From CAYPAV01 sp964408805 (GTDB lineage Bacteria; Pseudomonadota; Alphaproteobacteria; UBA8366), in the NCBI GenBank assembly GCA_964408805.1, contig CAYPAV010000001.1, forward strand, positions 248,001-312,000: a DNA stretch of 64,000 nt, in the 5' to 3' direction. A program made the translations under genes and the position numbers. Shown here piece by piece: positions 25,142 to 33,364 of the stretch; within the stretch, counting starts at the first letter, position 1; each line of letters opens with the position of its first letter. The notes under the pieces are model-generated. The model made no database searches. It saw nothing but the letters and a program-made list of their open reading frames with translations, and had not been told where the DNA came from.

Positions 25142-25675
25142 ATGGTCGAGACCGCCATCGAACGGATCGAAAAGCTGGACGGCCACGATATGCATGATCT
25201 CTGCGATGCCGCCGAGGCGGCGATCGAGGAGGGCGGCGGATTCGGCTGGATCGACCCGCCGCCGCGCGCCACCCTCGAGACCTTCTGGCGGGGCGTCCTC
25301 CTGGTGCCCGAACGCACCTTATTCATCGGCCGGCTCGACGGGGTGATCGCAGGCTCGGGCCAGCTCCTTAGGCCGACCCGCAACAACGAGGCGCAGGCCG
25401 AGGCCGCCACGCTGACGACGAACTTCGTGGCTCCCTGGGCGCGGGGACATGGTCTTGCTCGCGGTTTGACGCGGGCCGTCGAGAATGCGGCCCGCGGGGA
25501 GGGTTATCACATTCTCAATCTCGACGTTCGCGAGACCCAGGCGCCGGCGATCGCCCTTTACGACGGGGAAGGTTACATGCGCTGGGGCGAGCATCCGAAC
25601 TATGCCCGCGTCGGCGACGCTTGGATAAAGGGTTACTATTATTACAAGGACTTGCGGCTGGAGGATCCCGCGTGA
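25142..25675 (+). CDS. GNAT-family N-acetyltransferase within the his operon
   Basis: The 177-residue protein shows the acetyl-CoA-binding segment of GNAT enzymes, VAPWARGHGLARGLTRAVENAAR, followed by LNLDVRETQAPAIALYDGEGY, which is motif A-B logic. It begins 3 nt after hisH and overlaps hisA by 4 nt, so it is embedded and translationally coupled. As I recall, Azospirillum carries an extra open reading frame at the same place between hisH and hisA. Its substrate is unknown, and a role in histidine synthesis is not implied by the family. Confidence 0.87.
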   Translation: MVETAIERIEKLDGHDMHDLCDAAEAAIEEGGGFGWIDPPPRATLETFWRGVLLVPERTLFIGRLDGVIAGSGQLLRPTRNNEAQAEAATLTTNFVAPWARGHGLARGLTRAVENAARGEGYHILNLDVRETQAPAIALYDGEGYMRWGEHPNYARVGDAWIKGYYYYKDLRLEDPA

Positions 25676-26409
25676 TCGTCTACCCCGCGATCGATCTGAA
25701 GGACGGCCAATGCGTCCGCCTGCAACAAGGGGACATGGCGCGGGCCACCGTGTTCAACGACGATCCGGCGGCGCAGGCCCGCGCGTTCGCCGCCGTCGGC
25801 GCGGAATGGCTGCATCTCGTCGATCTCAACGGGGCCTTCGAGGGCCGGCCGGTCAATGGTGCCGCCGTGGAGGCGATCCTTGCCGCCGTCGATCTCCCGA
25901 TCCAGCTCGGCGGCGGCATCCGCGATCTCGGCATGATCGAGACATGGCTGTCTCGGGGCATTCGCCGGGTGATTTTGGGTACGGTTGCCGTCAAGGACCC
26001 CGACTTGGTGCGCGAGGCCTGCCGCAGGTGGCCGGACCGCGTCGCGGTCGGGATCGATGCCCGCGCCGGCAAGGTCGCGGTCGAGGGCTGGGCCGAGACG
26101 GCCGACCTCGCGGCGACCGATTTGGCGCTTCGGTTCGAGGATGCCGGCGTGGCCGCGATCGTCCACACGGACATCGACCGGGATGGGGTTCTCTCGGGCC
26201 CGAATGTCGAGGCGACGCGAATGCTCGCCGACGCGGTCTCCACACCGGTGATCGCGAGCGGCGGAGTCTCCTCGCCAAGCGATCTCGAAACCCTAGCATC
26301 GACGCCCGGCATCGCCGGGGCGGTCGTGGGCCGGGCCCTCTATGACGGCCGGATCGACCTCGCCGCCGCCTTGAAGTGCTTGGGGACGGGCAGGTCCGGC
26401 ACATGTTGA
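25672..26409 (+). CDS. hisA: phosphoribosylformimino-5-aminoimidazole carboxamide ribotide isomerase
   Basis: HisA isomerises ProFAR to PRFAR. The 245-residue half-barrel-duplicated TIM barrel has YPAIDLKDGQCVRL with the catalytic Asp at residue 8, QLGGGIRD, VHTDIDRDGV with the second catalytic Asp, and VIASGGVSS near the end. The start is GTG at 25672, overlapping the acetyltransferase stop. Its stop overlaps the hisF start by 7 nt. Confidence 0.96.
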   Translation: MIVYPAIDLKDGQCVRLQQGDMARATVFNDDPAAQARAFAAVGAEWLHLVDLNGAFEGRPVNGAAVEAILAAVDLPIQLGGGIRDLGMIETWLSRGIRRVILGTVAVKDPDLVREACRRWPDRVAVGIDARAGKVAVEGWAETADLAATDLALRFEDAGVAAIVHTDIDRDGVLSGPNVEATRMLADAVSTPVIASGGVSSPSDLETLASTPGIAGAVVGRALYDGRIDLAAALKCLGTGRSGTC

Positions 26410-27158
26410 AGATCCGCATCATCCCCTGTCTCGACGTTCACGCGGGACGGGTCGTGAAGGGCGTCAATTTCGTCGATCTCCGCGATGCCGGGGATCCCGT
26501 GGAACAAGCGCGGGTCTATGACAAGGCGGGGGCCGACGAGTTGACCTTCCTCGACATCACCGCCTCGCACGAGGCGCGCGACACCATCTACGACGTCGTC
26601 GGCCGAACCGCGGAGGAGGTCTTCATGCCGCTCACCGTGGGCGGTGGGGTGCGGACGGTCGAGGACATTCGAAAGCTCCTGCTGGCCGGTGCCGACAAGG
26701 TTTCGATCAACACCGCCGCTGTTCACCGCCCGGAATTCGTGGCCGAGGCGGCGGCTCGCTTCGGCAGCCAGTGCATCGTGGTCGCTATCGACGCAAAATT
26801 GACCGCGCCCGGAAAGTGGGAGGTTTTCACCCATGGCGGGCGCAATCCGACCGGGATCGACGTCGTCGAATGGGCCCAGCGAATGGCATCCGACGCGGGC
26901 GAAATCCTGCTGACTTCGATGGATCGCGACGGCACCAAGACCGGATTCGACGTGGCCCTGACCCGGGCGATTTCGGATGCGGTGCCGGTGCCGGTGATCG
27001 CCAGCGGCGGGGTCGGCACCCTCGACCACCTGGTCGAGGGAGTGACCGAAGGCCACGCATCGGCCGTGCTCGCGGCCTCGATCTTTCATTTCGGCGAATA
27101 CACCATCGCCGAGGCGAAGACCCACATGGCCACCGCCGGGGTCGCCGTTCGGCCCTGA
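26403..27158 (+). CDS. hisF: imidazole glycerol phosphate synthase, cyclase subunit
   Basis: HisF condenses PRFAR with ammonia delivered by HisH to give imidazole glycerol phosphate and AICAR. The 251-residue TIM barrel has IIPCLDVHAGRVVKGVNF with catalytic Asp11, LTVGGGVRT, VVAIDAK, the second catalytic Asp in SMDRDGTKTG, and VIASGGVGTLDHL. Start at 26403, inside the end of hisA. Confidence 0.97.
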   Translation: MLKIRIIPCLDVHAGRVVKGVNFVDLRDAGDPVEQARVYDKAGADELTFLDITASHEARDTIYDVVGRTAEEVFMPLTVGGGVRTVEDIRKLLLAGADKVSINTAAVHRPEFVAEAAARFGSQCIVVAIDAKLTAPGKWEVFTHGGRNPTGIDVVEWAQRMASDAGEILLTSMDRDGTKTGFDVALTRAISDAVPVPVIASGGVGTLDHLVEGVTEGHASAVLAASIFHFGEYTIAEAKTHMATAGVAVRP

Positions 27159-27190
27159 CAGGCCGGAATTTTTCTGTTAGGGCTTGGCCC

Positions 27191-27556
27191 ATGTCGACAC
27201 CTGAGGACCAGAAATGCGATCGCGCCGCCGCCGAGGCGGCTATTTTGGACGCGCTTTACGAGGTAATTGAGAGCCGCCGGGGCGGGGATGCTGAAACGTC
27301 CCACACGGCGCGCCTGTTCGAACGCGGCACGCCGAAGATCGCGCAGAAACTGGGCGAGGAAGCGGTCGAGACGGTGATCGAGGCGATCCAGGGGCAACCG
27401 GACGCGCTCGCCGAGGAAAGCGCCGATCTACTCTATCATTTGCTCGTTCTTTGGGCCGATCAGGGAATTCGACCCGAGCAAGTTTGGCGGGTTTTGGCCG
27501 AGCGTTTCGGCATCTCCGGGATCGCCGAGAAAGCCGCCCGGCCGAAGGCGAAATAG
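27191..27556 (+). CDS. hisE: phosphoribosyl-ATP pyrophosphatase
   Basis: HisE hydrolyses PR-ATP to PR-AMP at the second step of histidine synthesis. The 121-residue protein has the MazG-like helical motifs SHTARLFERGTPKIAQKLGEEAVETVIEA and AEESADLLYHLLVLW, whose acidic residues bind magnesium. It is separate from HisI, which is not in the window. The start is the ATG at 27191, 32 nt after hisF. The longer upstream open frame is a shadow. Confidence 0.95.
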   Translation: MSTPEDQKCDRAAAEAAILDALYEVIESRRGGDAETSHTARLFERGTPKIAQKLGEEAVETVIEAIQGQPDALAEESADLLYHLLVLWADQGIRPEQVWRVLAERFGISGIAEKAARPKAK

Positions 27557-27586
27557 GTTAATTCAAAGGAAATAAGGGATACCGGC

Positions 27587-27955
27587 ATGGCCTACGACGA
27601 CCAAAATATTTTCGCCAAGATCCTTCGGGGCGAGATTCCCTGCGACAAGGTCTACGAGAACGACCATGCGCTCGCCTTCAACGACATCAATCCGCAGGCA
27701 CCAATCCACGTTCTGGTGATCCCGAAGGGCGCCTATGTTTCCTATGACGACTTCTCCGCGAAGGCGTCGGATGCCGAGATCGCCGGATTCTTCCGGGCGG
27801 TCGGCGAGGTCGGACGGCAAAGCGGCGCGCTGGAAAACGGTAGTCGTATTCTTTCCAACCAAGGCGATGACGGCCACCAGGAGGTGCCGCATTTCCACCT
27901 TCATCTTTTTGCCGGCAAGAATCTCGGCCGAATGATCAAGCCGATCGATAAGTAG
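27587..27955 (+). CDS. HIT-family nucleotide-binding protein (HinT-like)
   Basis: The 122-residue protein has the histidine-triad motif HFHLHLF with His102, His104 and His106. The HinT-type N-terminus NIFAKILRGEIPCDKVYEND and HVLVIPK also match. HinT proteins hydrolyse adenosine phosphoramidates and aminoacyl-adenylates. A HIT gene directly after hisE is, as I recall, also present in Azospirillum. Its last 55 nt overlap the end of the convergent yifB gene. Confidence 0.92.
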   Translation: MAYDDQNIFAKILRGEIPCDKVYENDHALAFNDINPQAPIHVLVIPKGAYVSYDDFSAKASDAEIAGFFRAVGEVGRQSGALENGSRILSNQGDDGHQEVPHFHLHLFAGKNLGRMIKPIDK

Positions 27956-29478
27956 CGGCCGGACTTACCGGCCCGGCGATAGGAAAGCGCCTCGGCGACA
28001 TGGAGCCGGCGGACGGTCTCCGAATCGTCCAGATCGGCGAGGGTGCGGGCGACGCGAAGGACGCGGTGATACCCCCGGGCCGACAAGCGAAGCCTAGATG
28101 CCGCTTCGTTCAAGAGGCGCTGGCCTTCCGGGTCCGGTGTTGCGATTTCCGACAGGATCTTGCCGTCCGCTTCGGCATTGGCGCGGGGCGGGGTCGGGGT
28201 GTCGAGCGCCTCGGCGCGCCGGCGCTGGAGCGAGCGTGCGGCGGCGACGCGGGACGCCACCTCCTCGCTGCCCTCGGCCGGCGGCGGCAGGGTCAGGTCG
28301 TTCGCCTGGACGGCCGGGACCTCGACATGTAGGTCGATCCGGTCGAACAGCGGGCCCGAGATCTTGGCTTGATAATCGAGACCGCAGCGGGGTGCGCGCG
28401 AGCAGGCAAGGGCGGCATCGTCCAGATGCCCGCAGCGACAAGGGTTCATCGCCGCGACGAATTGGAAGCGCGACGGGTATTCGACATGACGATTGGCCCG
28501 CGCGATCACCGCGCGGCCCGATTCCATCGGCTGGCGCAGCGCTTCCAGGGTCGGGCGGGCGAATTCCGGCAATTCGTCGAGAAAAAGAACGCCGCTATGG
28601 GCCAGCGAGATCTCGCCCGGTTGAGCCCGAACCCCGCCGCCGACCAGTGCGGGCAGGGAGGCGGAATGGTGCGGATCGCGAAACGGTCGCCGGCGGGTCA
28701 GTTTGCCGCCGTCGAGTAGGCCGGCCACGCTGTGGATCATGCTGACCTCGAGCGCTTCGGTCGGTGTCATTGGCGGCAGCAAATCGGCCAAGCGGCCGGC
28801 GAGCATCGATTTTCCGGCACCCGGCGGGCCGACCATCAACAGGTTGTGGCCTCCCGCGGCCGCGATTTCCAATGCGCGCTTAGCACTTTCCTGTCCCTTG
28901 ATGTCGCGGAGATCGAGGCCGTTCACCGGTTCCACCGCCATCTTCGGGGTCGGCGGGGAAAGCACCTGGCTGCCCTTGAAATGATTGATCAGGGCGACGA
29001 GGTCGCTGGGGGCGAGGATCGTCATGTCGCCCGCCCAGGCGGCTTCGCCGCCGCTCGGATCCGGGCAGATAATTCCCCGCCCCTCGGCGTTGGCGCCGAT
29101 GGCGGCCGGCAGGACTCCGGTGACCGGGGAAAGGGTGCCGTCGAGCGCCAATTCGCCCAACACCGTGTAACCGTTGATCTCGTCTTCCTCGAGGACATCC
29201 ATGGCAATCAACAGGCCGAGGGCGATCGGCAGGTCGAAGTGACTGCCCTCCTTGAGCACGTCGGCCGGCGACAAATTGACGACGATTCGCTTCTGCGGCA
29301 GACCGAGCCCCATCGAGCCGAGGGCGGCGCGGACCCGTTCGCGGCTTTCGCCGACCGCCTTGTCCGGCAGGCCGACGACGGTGAAGGCCGGCAATCCATT
29401 GGCCATTTGTACCTGAACGTCGATATTCAGGGTTTCAATTCCCTGAAAGGCGACAGTATTGACGCGGGCATTGCTCAC
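27901..29478 (-). CDS. YifB/ComM-family Mg-chelatase-like AAA+ ATPase
   Basis: The 525-residue protein has an N-terminal ChlI-like domain (FTVVGLPDKAVGESRERVRAAL), then the AAA+ module with Walker A GPPGAGKSML near 217-226, LFLDELPEF, and the C-terminal Mg-chelatase domain ending in RRLHVAEALSYR. ComM relatives help branch migration during natural transformation. The last 20 or so residues after the usual endpoint (SYRR) look like an extension produced because the stop lies inside the 3' end of the convergent HIT gene. No DprA is adjacent. Confidence 0.92.
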   Translation of the reverse strand: MSNARVNTVAFQGIETLNIDVQVQMANGLPAFTVVGLPDKAVGESRERVRAALGSMGLGLPQKRIVVNLSPADVLKEGSHFDLPIALGLLIAMDVLEEDEINGYTVLGELALDGTLSPVTGVLPAAIGANAEGRGIICPDPSGGEAAWAGDMTILAPSDLVALINHFKGSQVLSPPTPKMAVEPVNGLDLRDIKGQESAKRALEIAAAGGHNLLMVGPPGAGKSMLAGRLADLLPPMTPTEALEVSMIHSVAGLLDGGKLTRRRPFRDPHHSASLPALVGGGVRAQPGEISLAHSGVLFLDELPEFARPTLEALRQPMESGRAVIARANRHVEYPSRFQFVAAMNPCRCGHLDDAALACSRAPRCGLDYQAKISGPLFDRIDLHVEVPAVQANDLTLPPPAEGSEEVASRVAAARSLQRRRAEALDTPTPPRANAEADGKILSEIATPDPEGQRLLNEAASRLRLSARGYHRVLRVARTLADLDDSETVRRLHVAEALSYRRAGKSGRYLSIGLIIRPRFLPAKR

Positions 29479-29524
29479 GGTTCCCCTCCCGGACCGAAGT
29501 TGGTTCGCCGACGGTTATGGAAAG

Positions 29525-29549
29525 ACCGGGTAGGAAATCCCGGTTTTTT
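29525..29549 (+). terminator. intrinsic terminator-like hairpin upstream of the orphan gene at 29626
   Basis: ACCGGG (29525-29530), an 8-nt loop, CCCGGT (29539-29544), then a run of six T (29544-29549) forms a typical plus-strand intrinsic terminator. It lies between the yifB start and the plus-strand gene beginning at 29626. No plus-strand gene directly precedes it, so it would block antisense read-through out of yifB or act in an upstream leader. Confidence 0.6.
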
Positions 29550-29571
29550 CTTCAATTCCGGCAGGAAGTTG

Positions 29572-29580
29572 TGGTATGAT
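29572..29580 (+). promoter_or_regulatory. possible extended -10 promoter for the orphan gene
   Basis: TGGTATGAT is an extended -10 element (TGn plus TATGAT, 5 of 6 to consensus) 45 nt before the start at 29626. It sits just after the terminator-like hairpin. No good -35 is visible, which is common with extended -10 promoters. It lies within a short AT-rich stretch. Confidence 0.4.
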
Positions 29581-29625
29581 AATTGCGTCAAGAATTGACG
29601 TTGAAATACAAGGGTTAGAAGACCC

Positions 29626-30774
29626 ATGGTCCTATCACTCGGTGGCGGGGGCGGCGTGTCCGCCCTCAGCAGCGCGTTCAGCAAGGTCGGTTTCGAGCTT
29701 TTCAGCCTTTTGCCTGATGCCGCCGCCGCGCGCGGATTAAGCGTGGCCGCTGCCGCGCAAAAACGTCAGCGCATAGAACCGCCGAGCATTGATCGATCCC
29801 TTGAGCTGGCCGCCCGGCGGTCCGAACAGGAAGCGAGGGGCCTGGGGCGAATCAGAACCAAGCTCGATTCCGTGACCCGAACCGTCGAGCGCGCGCGCGA
29901 AAAGCTCGATGAGATTCGCCTGCTCCTCGTCGACATGCGGAAGGCCGTCGAGCTCTCTCAGAGCGCGAGCGCCGACGACGACGAAAAGCGCACCCAAGCA
30001 AGCGTCTTCGATCAGAAGCTGGGTCTGATCAACATCAAGGTGCGGAATTTCGGCACGCTCGGGAACAATCTTCTCGGCAGCCGATTCCGGGACGTTTTCG
30101 AGGCCGATACGATTTCCTTCCCGGTACGTCCGAACAGCTTGCAGGAAGACAGCATCACCGGGCTTTTCGCGGGCAGCGATTTTACCATCACGGAGACCAG
30201 TACCGGCGATGTCTACGTGCCGGATATCTTCGGATCACGGGTCCAGGCGCTGCCCATTGATATCAACACCGATATCGACAGCGGCGTTCTGCTGTTGGAT
30301 GACGATACGGTGTCCCTCGACAATGATACCGGGGCCGTTTCCATCACTCGCAGCGGCGATGGATCGCCAACCCTCGAAGGTACGCTCGAACGCAAGGGCC
30401 TTGATGTTCTGTTCTCGCCGTTCTACGGGCATTTTCTCGACGACAACGAGCTGGACGAGGCGCTCTCGGATGTCGATGCGGCGACCCAGACGGTGCGGTT
30501 CATGAGCGGGATTTTCGACGGTTTCGTCGGCCGGGTTCGGGCGCGCCGCGATCAGGTCGCCAATCTGATCAAGGAAAACGAGAAACTGGTAAGTAAGGTT
30601 CAGTCCGAGCAATTGCGTCAGGAGCTCGAGGCCCAATTCGCGGCCCAACGCCAGCAATTGCTGTTTTCGAGCGCCCTACAGACGACACCGTCGTTCCAGG
30701 ATTCCGGCGTTCTCAGCACGACCATCGATAATTTCGTTAGCCAGAGCGGGTCCTTCTTCGATCTATCGGTCTAA
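29626..30774 (+). CDS. orphan protein with flagellin-like architecture, function unknown
   Basis: I do not recognise a named family with certainty. The 382-residue protein has a long amphipathic helical N-terminal part (about 58-150). A beta-rich, acidic middle (about 155-270) with DxD and NTDIDSG-type stretches follows. The C-terminal helical part (about 280-350) is predicted coiled coil. The N-terminal helix pair (VERAREKLDEIRLLLVDM, then AVELSQSA, then FGTLGNNLLGS) resembles the flagellin D1 region, which usually reads as a helix with RMRELAVQSANG ending in LLDG. The C-terminal ALSDVDAATQTVRFMSGI resembles the flagellin C-terminal helix. There is no signal peptide. No other flagellar gene lies nearby. 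Flagellin or hook-associated relation is an inference, and a plain coiled-coil protein is the alternative. Confidence 0.6.
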   Translation: MVLSLGGGGGVSALSSAFSKVGFELFSLLPDAAAARGLSVAAAAQKRQRIEPPSIDRSLELAARRSEQEARGLGRIRTKLDSVTRTVERAREKLDEIRLLLVDMRKAVELSQSASADDDEKRTQASVFDQKLGLINIKVRNFGTLGNNLLGSRFRDVFEADTISFPVRPNSLQEDSITGLFAGSDFTITETSTGDVYVPDIFGSRVQALPIDINTDIDSGVLLLDDDTVSLDNDTGAVSITRSGDGSPTLEGTLERKGLDVLFSPFYGHFLDDNELDEALSDVDAATQTVRFMSGIFDGFVGRVRARRDQVANLIKENEKLVSKVQSEQLRQELEAQFAAQRQQLLFSSALQTTPSFQDSGVLSTTIDNFVSQSGSFFDLSV

Positions 30775-30797
30775 ATGCGCCCCGCCTTTCGGTCCGG

Positions 30798-31757
30798 TCA
30801 ATCCAGTGCTGGATGAGCGGTAATCCGGCTTTCGATGACGTCCCAGATATCCGCCTCGAGCGAAACCCCGTCGAAACGATCGATCTCCTGAATACCGGTC
30901 GGCGAGGTCACGTTGATTTCCGTGATGAAGTCGCCGATAACATCGATCCCGACGAAGATCAGGCCTTTTTCCGACAGGCTTGGCCCGATCGCCTCGCAGA
31001 TCTGGCGCTCGCGAGCGTTGATCTCGACCTTCATCGGCGTGGCGCCGACATGCATGTTGGCGCGGGCCTCGCCCGGCGGCGGCACCCGAAGGATGGCGCC
31101 CACCGGCTTGCCGTCGATCAGGATGATACGTTTGTCGCCCTCGCGGACCGCCGGCAGATACTTTTGGACGATGATGGGCTCGCGATAGAACTCGGTGAAG
31201 AGTTCGAGAAGCGCGCTCATGTTCTCGTCTTCGGGTGTTACGTGGAACACGCCGGCACCGCCATTGCCGAACAGCGGTTTCACGATGATGTCCTTGTAAT
31301 CGCGTCGGAAGGCCTCGATATCCTCGCGGCTGCTGGAGATCAAGGTCGGCGGCATCAGCTCGCTGAACCGGGTGACGAAGAGTTTTTCGGGCGCGTTTCG
31401 CACCTCGGCGGGATCATTTACCACCAGGGTTTGCGGGTGAACATGTTCCAGAAGATGAGTCGCGGTGATATAGGCCATGTCGAAGGGCGGGTCCTGGCGC
31501 ATCAACACCACATCCATGGTCGCGAGATCGAGCAACTCCGCCGCGCCCAGTGAAAAATGGTTGCCGACTTCACGCCGAACCTCCATTGGACGGGCGCGGG
31601 CATAAAGCCGATTCTGGCGGAAAACAAGCGATTCCGGCAAATAGTGGAACAGGGCGTGCCGTCTCGATTGCGCCTCGAGCGCAAGTGCAAAGGTGCTGTC
31701 CGCGTCAATATCGATCGATTCGATCGGGTCCATTTGAATTGCAACGGCGAGGCTCAT
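30798..31757 (-). CDS. gshB: glutathione synthetase
   Basis: GshB ligates glycine to gamma-glutamylcysteine. The protein of 319 residues (from the ATG at 31755-31757) has the ATP-grasp elements KLFVTRFSELMPPT, IIVKPLFGNGGAGVF, VQKYLPAVREGDKRIILIDGKPVGAILR, and the C-terminal GIDVIGDFITEINVTSPTGIQEI. An upstream ATG at 31773-31775 would add six residues. It is the last gene of the minus-strand group yraN-BON-sirB1-gshB. Confidence 0.96.
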   Translation of the reverse strand: MSLAVAIQMDPIESIDIDADSTFALALEAQSRRHALFHYLPESLVFRQNRLYARARPMEVRREVGNHFSLGAAELLDLATMDVVLMRQDPPFDMAYITATHLLEHVHPQTLVVNDPAEVRNAPEKLFVTRFSELMPPTLISSSREDIEAFRRDYKDIIVKPLFGNGGAGVFHVTPEDENMSALLELFTEFYREPIIVQKYLPAVREGDKRIILIDGKPVGAILRVPPPGEARANMHVGATPMKVEINARERQICEAIGPSLSEKGLIFVGIDVIGDFITEINVTSPTGIQEIDRFDGVSLEADIWDVIESRITAHPALD

Positions 31758-31847
31758 CTCGGATCTTTCTCCCATCCAACGGCGGTCGGCACCCGCCGCG
31801 CCACTATTTAACGCATCCGCCGCCGGGGCCCAAGAAGCGGAATGAAA

Positions 31848-32675
31848 TTAGTTTATCCGCCGCCGCAAATCCTGGAGCAACGCCGCGGATTCATGGCGGC
31901 GCTCCGAGCCGGTCTCATGCTCGATCGCCGTTTCGAGCGCTTGGGTCGCCGCGGCCAACTTGCCTTGGCGGACCAAGAGAAGTGCTGATTCGCGCCAGAG
32001 ACCCGCGTGACGAGGCATCAACATCAGCATCGAATCGACGATTCGGGCGGCCCCTTCGATCCGGCCCATCTGCAGCAAGCGGAGTTTGACGTTGCTTTGC
32101 AGCCTGAGCAGGATCGCGAGATCGCCGACCGGCGCATACATTGCGGCCTCGAGCTCCGCATCCTGTCCCGCCATCGCCTTTAGAAGCTCGCGCATCTCCG
32201 GTGGAGTTCGTTGCCGGCCCTCGTGGAACGGGTCGAGGATCGCGCGCTGGCCCGCTCCTTCGACGGCGATCAGAAAATGGCCCGGAAAATTCAATCCGAA
32301 CGCCGTCCAATTTTGTGCACGGGCGGCATGAATATAGAGGATCCCGAGCGCCACCGGCAGTCCCATGCGCCGGTCGATCACCCGCATCAAATTGGCATTC
32401 TGCAGATCATCATATGTCTGATCGTCGCCGCGATAGCCGTGCCTGCCGCTGATGACGTCCGCGAGCGTCGCGGCTTGATCGCCGCCATCGCCGTCGCTTG
32501 CCCGAACCGCCACATCCCGCGAAAGCCGGGCGATATGTTCCCGGTATTGAGCGGGATCGGCGCGGGGTGAATCGAGCAATGCGAGACACAAGGCGCCTTC
32601 CGCGATGTCGAGTTTCTTGGAGGGGTTTTCCCCGAACCGGCGAAGCGTTGCCTCGGCCTCGGCGCGGGTATTCAT
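31848..32675 (-). CDS. SirB1-family transglutaminase-like / TPR protein
   Basis: The 275-residue protein has the SirB1_N transglutaminase-like domain: YDDLQNANLMRVIDRRMGLPVALGILYIHAAR, then NFPGHFLIAVEG and AILDPFHEG. This part holds the Cys-less or weakly conserved core of these proteins. TPR-like helices follow at the C-terminus (RIVDSMLMLMPRHAGLWRESALLL). The function is unknown. I chose ATG at 32673-32675. The 83-residue longer open frame runs through the BON gene. It overlaps the BON gene by 4 nt. Confidence 0.85.
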   Translation of the reverse strand: MNTRAEAEATLRRFGENPSKKLDIAEGALCLALLDSPRADPAQYREHIARLSRDVAVRASDGDGGDQAATLADVISGRHGYRGDDQTYDDLQNANLMRVIDRRMGLPVALGILYIHAARAQNWTAFGLNFPGHFLIAVEGAGQRAILDPFHEGRQRTPPEMRELLKAMAGQDAELEAAMYAPVGDLAILLRLQSNVKLRLLQMGRIEGAARIVDSMLMLMPRHAGLWRESALLLVRQGKLAAATQALETAIEHETGSERRHESAALLQDLRRRIN

Positions 32676-33304
32676 TTCCGTGGAGCCGCCCGCGGCAGCG
32701 TGACCTTGAGCCGACGCGAGGGATCGTTCTTCTGGACGACGTAGCTGGTCACGCGGCGGACATAGCTGACGGTCCGGGCCAAGGATTTGACCCGCGCCAA
32801 TTCCGTCTTGTTTTGCGCGATTCCCATCAAGAACACGTGCCCGTTCAGAGTGTCGATCGAATAGTTGATCGCCTTGACCCGACTGTCGATCGCCAGCTTG
32901 ACCGAGAGTTTCGTCGTGATCCAAGCGTCGCGGGCGTAGTCCAAGAGTCCGCTTTGATCGTTGACCTGAACCTGATTGATGACTTCGCGAACCCCATCGA
33001 TCCGCCAGGCCAGCCGGACCGCATCGACCCGGTGACGGGGTTGCTGGACGTTCCCGGTCAGCAGGACCCGGCCTTCATGCACTTCGCTCGACAGGTTCAC
33101 GAATAACTTGGCGTCATGGTCGAGCCAGCCGGCGTTCAGCTTGGTTTGAATGACCGTGTCGTCGATCGCGGCGCCAAGCCCGCGCTCCTCCATCGCCGCC
33201 GTGCCGGCCGCGGCACCCGCGCCCACCGCGGCGCCGCAACCGCCGAGCGCCAGGCCGACGACGATAAGAACAATTGCCAAAAAGGATGATGAGGAATGCT
33301 GCAT
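32672..33304 (-). CDS. BON-domain lipoprotein (YraP/DolP-like)
   Basis: The protein of 210 residues starts with a lipoprotein signal peptide (SSSFLAIVLIVVGLALGGC, lipobox LGGC). It has two BON domains, seen as LFVNLSSEVHEGRVLLTGNV and then INYSIDTLNGHVFLMGIAQN. DolP/YraP of E. coli sits in the outer membrane and affects envelope integrity and amidase activation. The start at 33304 places the signal peptide at the N-terminus, and an alternative ATG at 33322 would add six residues. It lies in the yraN-gshB group next to an LpoA-like gene, the same neighbourhood as E. coli yraP. Confidence 0.88.
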   Translation of the reverse strand: MQHSSSSFLAIVLIVVGLALGGCGAAVGAGAAAGTAAMEERGLGAAIDDTVIQTKLNAGWLDHDAKLFVNLSSEVHEGRVLLTGNVQQPRHRVDAVRLAWRIDGVREVINQVQVNDQSGLLDYARDAWITTKLSVKLAIDSRVKAINYSIDTLNGHVFLMGIAQNKTELARVKSLARTVSYVRRVTSYVVQKNDPSRRLKVTLPRAAPRK

Positions 33305-33364
33305 TTCAAGTCCGTTCAACATAGTCCGTAAGGCGCGGTGCTTCCAGTTCGCGGAATTACTCTA

